A DNA stretch of 15,863 nucleotides from an uncultured Bacilli bacterium (lineage in GTDB: Bacteria; Bacillota_I; Bacilli_A; RF39; UBA660), in contig CANRBD010000015.1 of assembly GCA_947628765.1 (NCBI GenBank), forward strand, positions 1 through 15,863. Direction: 5' to 3'. Made by a program: the position numbers and the translations under genes. Below are positions 1 through 5,341 of this stretch, piece by piece (the first letter of the stretch is position 1; the number at the start of each line of letters is the position of its first letter). A model generated the notes under the pieces. That model did not search any database, had not been told where the DNA came from, and worked only from the letters and a program-made list of their open reading frames with translations.

Positions 1-71
1 CACCACCTTTCTCTTATCTTTTGATAATTGAAAGGGAAAACACCTGATATATTTCAAATGTATCCATAAAC

Positions 72-100
72 ATTATATCAAACAAACGTTCTTTACGCAA
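72..100 (-). promoter_or_regulatory. Leftward promoter reading out of the window
   Basis: Read on the minus strand there is a -35-like TTGCGT (95-100), a 17-base spacer and a perfect TATAAT (72-77), preceded by TG one base upstream (extended -10, TGATATAAT). Further along the same strand, AAAGGTGG at 10-3 is a good SD box. A minus-strand gene therefore probably starts just outside the left edge, a few bases beyond position 1. Confidence 0.55.
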
Positions 101-130
101 TGCTTTATACTAAATTATGCAGTTTATTAT

Positions 131-175
131 TGTGCGTTTATACATCTTTTGTTTCACTTCTATTATAAACGCACA
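131..175. repeat. 12-bp perfect inverted repeat
   Basis: TGTGCGTTTATA at 131-142 is repeated as its exact reverse complement at 164-175, with a 21-base spacer. It has no flanking T-run typical of a terminator. It sits between the leftward (72-100) and rightward (206-234) promoters, so a repressor or recombination-protein binding site is the likelier reading. Confidence 0.6.
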
Positions 176-190
176 TAATATATAATTCAT

Positions 191-213
191 TTTACCAGTT
201 TACTGTTTACTGG
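191..213 (+). repeat. Three tandem TTTAC-type repeats
   Basis: TTTACCAG (191-198), TTTACTG (199-205) and TTTACTGG (206-213) follow each other with no gap. The outer parts also form a short inverted repeat, CCAGT (195-199) and ACTGG (209-213). The last copy overlaps the -35 of the rightward promoter, so an operator role is possible. Confidence 0.45.
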
Positions 214-234
214 GGTGGTGTCTTATGTTATAAT
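206..234 (+). promoter_or_regulatory. Rightward promoter, extended -10 type
   Basis: TTTACT (206-211) is a four-of-six match to the -35 consensus, followed by a 17-base spacer and a perfect TATAAT (229-234) with TG at 226-227. Transcription would start near 241 and could run through the tRNA fragment into the gene at 498, giving a leader of about 255 bases. Confidence 0.5.
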
Positions 235-419
235 TGATATATACAAGTGGTGATGCCACTAACAGAAAATTATGTAAAAATTACTCAATTTTTAGTGATT
301 AGTCTACAAAGTGTCTACATTTAACCTATTTTTAGACATCTATATCATATTAAAATCATTAATTAGCACTTATAATTCAATGGTTTACCCATTTATAATT
401 ACTAGATATAGAGTAAGCA

Positions 420-474
420 CTTAAAATCAAGTGACAGTTTTGTCGTATCGGTTCAAGTCCGATCGCAGGCACCA
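420..474 (+). pseudogene. 3' fragment of tRNA-Leu(UAA), putative att site
   Basis: The sequence matches a tRNA from the anticodon loop onward: CTTAAAA loop with anticodon TAA, 3' anticodon strand TCAAG, a long variable arm whose stem is GACA/TGTC, a T-arm ATCGG-TTCAAGT-CCGAT (447-463), acceptor strand CGCAGGC (464-470), discriminator A and encoded CCA (472-474). The long variable arm and TAA anticodon indicate leucine. The 5' half is missing: there is no GCCTGCG acceptor partner upstream, and the five bases before the loop do not pair with TCAAG. A perfect 3' end with a lost 5' half is the usual product of site-specific integration into a tRNA gene, the intact copy being restored at the other end of the element (here to the left, outside the window). 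Confidence 0.75.
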
Positions 475-497
475 TTTTTGTTTTTGGAGGAAGAAAT

Positions 498-1343
498 ATG
501 GAATTAAAACAATTTAAAAAACTTTTAAAAGAATTAGATGAGCCATATTATGATTCTAAATATTTACAAATAATGTTAGAAAAATTTTATCATAAAAATT
601 TTGCAGAAATAAAAGATATGGTTAGTAACTATCAAATAACTGTTACGGCTGATGATATTCAAAAATTTTTAGATGAAAAATTTATCGAAGAAGAGCCTGA
701 AACGTTAAATAGATTGATTAAAAGGCAAAAAGAATATGAGGAATATATGCAAAGTGATGAGATTAAATCCGGCAAATGGCGTGAAACCATGTTTGATAAT
801 CCATGGTGGGCAGATAAAAAACAAATCGAAGAGCATTGTAATCGCTTTGCTGATGAATGTACGGCCGCTAGATATAGTTTTGAACCATTTACTTTAGAAT
901 ATTTTCATAAATATTCTAATATTGTTAGAAAGAAAGCACTTTTGCTTTTAAGTATTATTGAAAATATTGATAATGAAGAAAAAGAATATGAAGAATTGCG
1001 AAATAAGTATGATATCGTTTTAAATCAAAATAAAGAAGTAGCTAAAGAAGATTTTGAACGTTTATTAGTTCCAACAGTTTATAATATTGACAAGTTAATA
1101 AGCAAGGTCAATGATGCTAATAATTTATCTACTTATTTAACATTTAAAATGTCACCATTTTCTTTAGGTAGAGAAGGTATTAGTGAAAATGAAATCTATC
1201 CTAGTAAATCGCTTCAAATAGTTAGTATCCATGATTGTCATAGGCCAGGAAATATTCCACTTTCAAAAAGGCAGAAGGAAGAACTAGATAGACAAATGGA
1301 TGCAAGCCGAGAAGCTTGCGCTAAAAGCTTATTTGGATTTTAA
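498..1343 (+). CDS. Hypothetical protein, first of a tandem paralogous pair
   Basis: This 281-aa protein is not one I recognise. It is very charged and mostly predicted helical, with no signal peptide or clear membrane segment, so it is probably cytoplasmic. It is clearly a paralog of the next gene: both share the N-terminal motif EPYYDS (residues 15-20) followed by LEKFY, a central helical block around ALLLLSIIENI, and a block resembling KEDFERLLVPTVYNIDKL. The start is supported by GGAGG about eight bases upstream. The gene begins 23 bases after the tRNA-Leu fragment, so it is the first chromosomal gene next to the presumed insertion point. The pair is closed by a terminator at 2162-2193, so the two probably form a bicistronic unit. 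Function unknown. Confidence 0.85.
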   Translation: MELKQFKKLLKELDEPYYDSKYLQIMLEKFYHKNFAEIKDMVSNYQITVTADDIQKFLDEKFIEEEPETLNRLIKRQKEYEEYMQSDEIKSGKWRETMFDNPWWADKKQIEEHCNRFADECTAARYSFEPFTLEYFHKYSNIVRKKALLLLSIIENIDNEEKEYEELRNKYDIVLNQNKEVAKEDFERLLVPTVYNIDKLISKVNDANNLSTYLTFKMSPFSLGREGISENEIYPSKSLQIVSIHDCHRPGNIPLSKRQKEELDRQMDASREACAKSLFGF

Positions 1344-1363
1344 ATTACATAGGAGGCATTAAA

Positions 1364-2155
1364 ATGTTTGAAAATGTTCAAAAAATAATTCAAGAATTAA
1401 ATGAGCCATATTATGATTCTAATATTTGTAAAACACTATTGGAAAAATTTTATGAAAAAAATGTTAGTGAATTAAAAAGAGCTGTGAATGAATCTAAAGT
1501 TATGATTACTAAAGAAGAAATCACCAATTATTTAGATAGTGCCTTTGAAACCGAAAATGCTGAAGCGAAAAAAAGAATAGAGGAATATGAAAACCAAAAG
1601 CACACAGAACATGCCCATCGTATTAATGAAGAGGCAGCTAGTCAATGGTTTACGGACAAATTTCTAACGGCTTCTAAATATGAGTTTAATCCAGCAGTTT
1701 TAGAATATTATGAAAAATATATTAAGATAATGAAAAATAAAGTTCTTTTACTTTTGACAATTATTGAGTCACTTACTGATAAGTGCGATGAAGAACTTGA
1801 TAAAATTTTAAATGATATTGATGTTGAGATAAATGAAAAAGGCGAAGTTTCTAAAGAAGACCTTGAAAGATTATTATTAACGACAGTTTATAATATTGAT
1901 GCCTTAAATGATAAATTAACTGAAGCTAATGATTTGTCTAGCTATTTCTATAGTTCTCGTTTTCATAGGGGTTTAAGATTTAGCGGTAATTCTTCAGAAT
2001 ACTATCCAAGTGAAGAGCTTCAATTAAGCGAGGAAGAATATGATTTTGTGCCTAAATATGAATATCTTCCATTAAGTGAAAATCAAAAAATAAAAGCGCA
2101 AAAGCATTTTGAAGAAGCATTAGCTCAAGATGTACATATTTTAAAAGAATTGTGA
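1364..2155 (+). CDS. Hypothetical protein, second of a tandem paralogous pair
   Basis: This 263-aa protein is a diverged duplicate of the gene before it, 20 bases downstream with its own SD (AGGAGG). Shared features are EPYYDS (residues 14-19), LEKFYEKN, a VLLLLTIIES helix, and KEDLERLL followed by TTVYNIDAL. The best-conserved parts are the first 60 residues and the central helical region; the C-termini differ more. It lacks a signal peptide and membrane segments and ends in TGA, followed at once by a rho-independent terminator. A tandem pair with this degree of divergence suggests either subunits of one complex or copies under diversifying pressure. I do not recognise the family and assign no function. 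Confidence 0.85.
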   Translation: MFENVQKIIQELNEPYYDSNICKTLLEKFYEKNVSELKRAVNESKVMITKEEITNYLDSAFETENAEAKKRIEEYENQKHTEHAHRINEEAASQWFTDKFLTASKYEFNPAVLEYYEKYIKIMKNKVLLLLTIIESLTDKCDEELDKILNDIDVEINEKGEVSKEDLERLLLTTVYNIDALNDKLTEANDLSSYFYSSRFHRGLRFSGNSSEYYPSEELQLSEEEYDFVPKYEYLPLSENQKIKAQKHFEEALAQDVHILKEL

Positions 2156-2161
2156 TTTTAA

Positions 2162-2193
2162 AAATATCTAATAGAAGTGATTAGATATTTTTT
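2162..2193 (+). terminator. Rho-independent terminator after the paralog pair
   Basis: An 11-bp perfect stem, AAATATCTAAT (2162-2172) with ATTAGATATTT (2180-2190), closes a 7-base loop and runs into a T-tract ending at 2193. It separates the paralog pair from the tRNA-Gln unit. Confidence 0.8.
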
Positions 2194-2217
2194 GTTATGG
2201 TATTTATAATTTAAATA

Positions 2218-2226
2218 TGATATAAT
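2218..2226 (+). promoter_or_regulatory. Extended -10 promoter of tRNA-Gln
   Basis: TGATATAAT (2218-2226) has a perfect -10 with an extended TG. The -35 position is poor, as expected for an extended -10 promoter. Predicted transcription start is near 2233, about 13 bases before the mature tRNA. Confidence 0.5.
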
Positions 2227-2245
2227 AATAATCGTAATTTGAATT

Positions 2246-2319
2246 TGCCCCATGGCCAAGCGGTAAGGCGGTGGACTCTGACTCCATGATCGTTAGTTCG
2301 AATCTAACTGGGGCAGCCA
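2246..2319 (+). tRNA. tRNA-Gln (anticodon CTG)
   Basis: A full cloverleaf can be drawn. Acceptor TGCCCCA (2246-2252) pairs with TGGGGCA (2309-2315). The D-arm is GCC/GGC. The anticodon arm is GTGGA-CTCTGAC-TCCAT with anticodon CTG at 2278-2280. The T-arm is GTTAG-TTCGAAT-CTAAC. Discriminator G2316 is followed by an encoded CCA. It is a single-gene unit between terminators. The CUG-reading isoacceptor is noteworthy because such AT-rich genomes rely mainly on the UUG anticodon for Gln. Confidence 0.95.
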
Positions 2320-2329
2320 ATATAAAAAC

Positions 2330-2350
2330 AACCCTTGTAAAAGGGTTTTA
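2330..2350 (+). terminator. Terminator after tRNA-Gln
   Basis: Stem AACCCTT (2330-2336) and AAGGGTT (2341-2347) with loop GTAA, followed by TTT. It ends the tRNA transcript 22 bases before the next start codon, so some read-through into the repair gene is possible. Confidence 0.7.
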
Positions 2351-2371
2351 ATATTATTTATAGGAAGTGGT

Positions 2372-2866
2372 ATGATGGTTAAAGTAAAACATACATTAAA
2401 TCCATTTTATGATAGTAATAGTAAAATACTGATTTTGGGTTCTATGCCATCAGTAAAATCGCGTGAACTTGGTTTTTATTATATGCATCCGCAAAATCGT
2501 TTTTGGAAAGTTTTAGCTGATGTACTTAATGAACCAATGCCGAGTATAGTTGATGAACGCCAAGCATTACTTAAAAAATATCATATTGCTCTTTGGGATG
2601 TATTAGCTTCATGTGACATTGATGGCTCTAGTGACAGTTCTATTAAAAATGCAAAACCTAATGATATTAATCAGCTTTTAAAAGAAACTAAAATTACGGC
2701 TATTTTTGTAACTGGTAAAAAAGCTTTGACTTTGTATAATAAATTATGTTTACCGAAAACTAATATATCTTGTATTTACTTACCATCTACTAGTCCGGCT
2801 AATTGTGCTTTTTCTAGTGATGCATTGATTAATGAATATAAAAAAATTTTAGATTATTTAATCTAA
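2372..2866 (+). CDS. DNA-deoxyinosine (hypoxanthine) glycosylase, UDG family 6-like
   Basis: This 164-aa protein matches the small uracil-DNA-glycosylase fold proteins of family 6, which remove deaminated bases, chiefly hypoxanthine, from DNA to start base-excision repair. Visible markers are the first motif LILGSMPS (residues 20-27), HPQNRFW (39-45), whose Asn42 is in the place of the family's functional Asn, ALWDVL in the centre, and the late DNA-contact motif PSTSPAN near residues 138-144. Length is normal for the family and no residue looks broken. The start could be the ATG at 2372 or the adjacent one at 2375; AGGAAGTGG just upstream suits 2375 slightly better by spacing. It stands alone between terminators. 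Substrate preference is taken from the family, not shown by the sequence. Confidence 0.85.
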   Translation: MMVKVKHTLNPFYDSNSKILILGSMPSVKSRELGFYYMHPQNRFWKVLADVLNEPMPSIVDERQALLKKYHIALWDVLASCDIDGSSDSSIKNAKPNDINQLLKETKITAIFVTGKKALTLYNKLCLPKTNISCIYLPSTSPANCAFSSDALINEYKKILDYLI

Positions 2867-2868
2867 AG

Positions 2869-2885
2869 TGAAAACGCTGTTTTCA
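2869..2885 (+). terminator. Short hairpin after the glycosylase gene
   Basis: TGAAAAC (2869-2875) and GTTTTCA (2879-2885) form a 7-bp stem with a GCT loop just after the stop codon. It has no good T-run, so it is more likely a 3'-end stabilising hairpin or weak pre-terminator than the main stop. Confidence 0.4.
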
Positions 2886-2908
2886 AAATCTTTTGATAAT
2901 ATTTTGAT

Positions 2909-2940
2909 AAAACAAAAAGTATGAAGCTTTTTGTTTTATT
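2909..2940 (+). terminator. Rho-independent terminator, end of glycosylase unit
   Basis: AAAACAAAAAG (2909-2919) pairs perfectly over 11 bp with CTTTTTGTTTT (2927-2937) around a 7-base loop and continues into ATT. The A-run on one side and T-run on the other could make it act in both directions. It insulates the pilus locus that follows. Confidence 0.75.
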
Positions 2941-2988
2941 TTAAGTTAAAAAAGACTTTTTAAAATTCTAATAATTTTAGATAAAAGC

Positions 2989-3017
2989 TTTTATTTTATA
3001 AAAAAATAAGGTATAAT
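2989..3017 (+). promoter_or_regulatory. Main promoter of the pilus locus
   Basis: A perfect TATAAT at 3012-3017 sits 17 bases after TTTTAT (2989-2994), a modest -35. The -10 lacks the extended TG seen at other promoters here. Predicted start is near 3024, upstream of an intact SD (AGGGG at 3032-3036) for the gene at 3045. Confidence 0.55.
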
Positions 3018-3044
3018 GTCTATAGTAGGGAAAGGGGCCTTAAT

Positions 3045-4682
3045 ATGGTATTAAGAAAGCCTTATGCGCTATTTATCAAGCATTTTAGATTAATAAATTT
3101 AATTATGGCGCTTTTGATGGCCATTTTAATCTATCGAACTTGGGTTATTGCCAATTATTTCTCTAATTATATTGATGATTACGTTACAGCTAGTAACGGT
3201 TTTGTAGTTGGACATTATATCAACTTTTATAGCTTTTTTCTAGTTTTAATTGTTATTATTTTAAATGTCTTAGTTCTTTCTGTTTTATTTGTTAAAAATA
3301 AACCTAAAAAGTTATATATAATAAATATTTCGTTATATGTTTTATTGATGGTAGTATATGGCATAGACTATATGGTTTTAAGAGGTGTAGGCGAAGCTAT
3401 TTTGGATGTCCGTATTTCTAAGGCATTTCATGATATTACTTTTATTGCTTTGGGCATACAGATGGTTTCTCTTATTTTGACATTAATAAGAGCCACAGGA
3501 TTTGATATAAAAAGTTTTAATTTTGGAGCGGACTTACAACAATTAGATATCAATACTAAAGATAATGAAGAATTTGAAGTTGCAGTAGAATTTGACAGCA
3601 ATAAAATGAAACGTGGGATACGCAAAGTTTTCCGAAATTTTACTTATGCCTATCACGAACATAAATTTCTGATTAATGTTATTTTGATTGTGGCAGCAAT
3701 TATTATTGCTTTTATCTTTTTTATGAATTTTGGTATTTATCGTGCAGATCATTCTGAAGGTAAAATTTTTCAAGCTAGTAGTTTAACTTTTAATGTTAAA
3801 AATAGTTTTATTACAAGAACTAATCAAGATGGCGACGTTATCACTTATTTAAATGGCAAAAAAACTAAAAACATCACTGTGGTGGTAGTGAAATTAGATG
3901 TTAAAACTTTAAACAAAGAAGATAAAGATATTACTTTAAATACAGGCCTTATTACACTGCGTATTGGCACTAATTCATATGGACAGACCAGCAAATATAA
4001 TTATGGACTTTCTGACATTGGTACCCCATATGTCGGTCAAACGTTGTCAACGGAATTTACAAGCTATATTTTAGCTTTTGAGATTCCATCTAAATTAAGA
4101 TACAAATCAATGAAATTAAAAATTAATGATAACATTAGTTATGTTAAGGGCCAAATGGGTGCAAAAAGTAACTATGTTCAGTTGAAACCTAAAGATTTAA
4201 CTGAAAAAGAAGGTGAAAAAACCGAACAAGTAAAAGAAACTTTATTATTTAGCGGAAGTATTTTAGGTGATTCAGAATTTACTATTAATGATTTTTCAAT
4301 AGGCAATAAATTTAAAAACAGCTATAATTTTTGTTCTAAAAAAGATCATTGTTATACTTCATATGAATATATTACGCCAACAGCTACTGGAGATTATTTA
4401 AAAACTTTATTAAAAATCGATGGGCATTTTGATTTAGATAAATCTTCGAATATTGAAAATGCCGATGATCTTTATTATTTCTTGAATAAATATGGTGAAA
4501 TTCATTACCAAACTAATGGCCAGTGGTATTCAAATAAAATTAATTCAAAAAAAGTAAGTCCTATTACAGCCAAAGATAAGTATTACTATATTGAAGTCAA
4601 CAAAAATGTTGAGAGCGCTACAGAAATTTACTTTACGTTTAAAGTAAGAAATTATAGCTATAAATATATACTAAAACAATAA
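3045..4682 (+). CDS. Polytopic membrane protein with large outer domain
   Basis: This 545-aa protein has four hydrophobic segments near the N-terminus (about residues 15-36, 61-83, 90-112 and 129-148), a charged loop of about 60 residues, a fifth membrane segment at about 208-229, and then some 315 residues with no further membrane segments. The tail is rich in Lys, Asn, Ser, Thr and Tyr, looks mainly beta, and by charge lies on the opposite face from the 149-207 loop, probably outside. It carries two nearby Cys (in FCSKKDHC, about residue 430). I do not recognise the family. It is the first gene of the pilus locus, just after a promoter, and 33 bases separate it from the next gene. A role in anchoring or assembling the surface machine is inference from position only. 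Confidence 0.8.
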   Translation: MVLRKPYALFIKHFRLINLIMALLMAILIYRTWVIANYFSNYIDDYVTASNGFVVGHYINFYSFFLVLIVIILNVLVLSVLFVKNKPKKLYIINISLYVLLMVVYGIDYMVLRGVGEAILDVRISKAFHDITFIALGIQMVSLILTLIRATGFDIKSFNFGADLQQLDINTKDNEEFEVAVEFDSNKMKRGIRKVFRNFTYAYHEHKFLINVILIVAAIIIAFIFFMNFGIYRADHSEGKIFQASSLTFNVKNSFITRTNQDGDVITYLNGKKTKNITVVVVKLDVKTLNKEDKDITLNTGLITLRIGTNSYGQTSKYNYGLSDIGTPYVGQTLSTEFTSYILAFEIPSKLRYKSMKLKINDNISYVKGQMGAKSNYVQLKPKDLTEKEGEKTEQVKETLLFSGSILGDSEFTINDFSIGNKFKNSYNFCSKKDHCYTSYEYITPTATGDYLKTLLKIDGHFDLDKSSNIENADDLYYFLNKYGEIHYQTNGQWYSNKINSKKVSPITAKDKYYYIEVNKNVESATEIYFTFKVRNYSYKYILKQ

Positions 4683-4687
4683 TAATG

Positions 4688-4696
4688 TGGTATAAT
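4688..4696 (+). promoter_or_regulatory. Internal extended -10 promoter
   Basis: TGGTATAAT (4688-4696) is a perfect extended -10 in the 33-base gap between genes. It lies so close to the SD (AAAGGAGG, 4700-4707) that transcripts starting seven bases downstream would begin inside the SD. It would work best if initiation falls at 4700-4702; otherwise it may be chance. Confidence 0.35.
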
Positions 4697-4715
4697 AAGA
4701 AAGGAGGCTAGGCTT

Positions 4716-5339
4716 TTGAAGAAAAAGTTAATATGTTTAGCATTGTTTTTAGGGTGCTTTTTTGCATTTCCTTTTGGCATTCATGCTGAATGTTCTTACG
4801 AAAGACAAGCTGAACTTTCAAGGATAGCTGCTAATGTTAAATTTAGCTATGCATATGAACTGGTGAATGCCGAACCACGATTTGATGTTATGATTTCTAA
4901 TATCACCGATGACATATATGTCGAAGATGGATATGAAAATACATTTATTAATGATGTTACTATGCAATATACTCATGGACAAGCAATTTATTTTTATGTA
5001 CGTTCAAGGGATAATGCTTGCCGCGGTGAACTTTTAATACAGCAGCACATCAATTTACCATCATATAATTTATTTAGTGCTCGCGATGAATGTCGGCAAA
5101 ACCCTAATTTTAGTTATTGTCAGTTGTGGGCCGATACGAGCAGTATAACGGAAAAAGAATTTCAAAGCAAATTAAAGAAATACATTAATCATCAAATTGA
5201 AGTGCAAAAAGCTCAAACGCAGACATTTTGGGATAAATTTTTATATTTTATAGAAGATAGTAAAACGATGCTTATTATATGTGGAGTTGTTACTATATTG
5301 CTTATTTTATTATTAGTATATAGATGGAGGAGGTTTTAA
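4716..5339 (+). CDS. Secreted protein with signal peptide and C-terminal membrane anchor
   Basis: The 207-aa product begins with a Sec signal peptide: three lysines, a hydrophobic core and a likely cut after IHA (residue 24). The start is TTG at 4716, eight bases after a full-strength AAAGGAGG; no in-frame ATG lies nearby. The body has several Cys (26 and others in NACRG, DECRQ and YCQLW), so a disulfide-bonded outer domain is likely. It ends with a single membrane helix (about 184-202) and the positive tail RWRRF, giving type I topology with the domain outside. The last codons overlap the SD of the next gene, so translation of the two is probably linked. I know no family name. It may be a membrane receptor or assembly partner for the large Cys-rich protein made next. 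Confidence 0.8.
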   Translation: MKKKLICLALFLGCFFAFPFGIHAECSYERQAELSRIAANVKFSYAYELVNAEPRFDVMISNITDDIYVEDGYENTFINDVTMQYTHGQAIYFYVRSRDNACRGELLIQQHINLPSYNLFSARDECRQNPNFSYCQLWADTSSITEKEFQSKLKKYINHQIEVQKAQTQTFWDKFLYFIEDSKTMLIICGVVTILLILLLVYRWRRF

Positions 5340-5341
5340 AT

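Larger units (their letters stand above)
1..419. other. Non-coding end of a putative integrated element
   Basis: I see no convincing protein gene in these 419 bases. The stretch holds a leftward promoter (72-100) with an SD-like sequence at 3-10 on the minus strand, a 12-bp inverted repeat (131-175), three tandem TTTAC-type repeats (191-213), a rightward promoter (206-234), a small hairpin AGTGG/CCACT (246-260), and two copies of GTCTACA (302-308 and 313-319). It is followed at once by a tRNA 3' fragment. That arrangement is what the terminal, attachment-site side of a tRNA-integrated element looks like. The boundary is inferred; the integrase itself is not in the window. Confidence 0.5.

Noticed and set aside
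253..324. A 23-codon plus-strand reading frame after the rightward promoter
   Set aside because: It starts with ATG, but the nearest SD-like bases touch the start codon, the peptide has no recognisable features, and it overlaps the putative arm-site repeats. Not supportable as a gene.
5324..5341. Upstream in-frame ATG for the 964-aa protein
   Set aside because: It lies inside the SD and the preceding gene, has no SD of its own, and would add acidic residues before the signal peptide. The ATG at 5342 is better.
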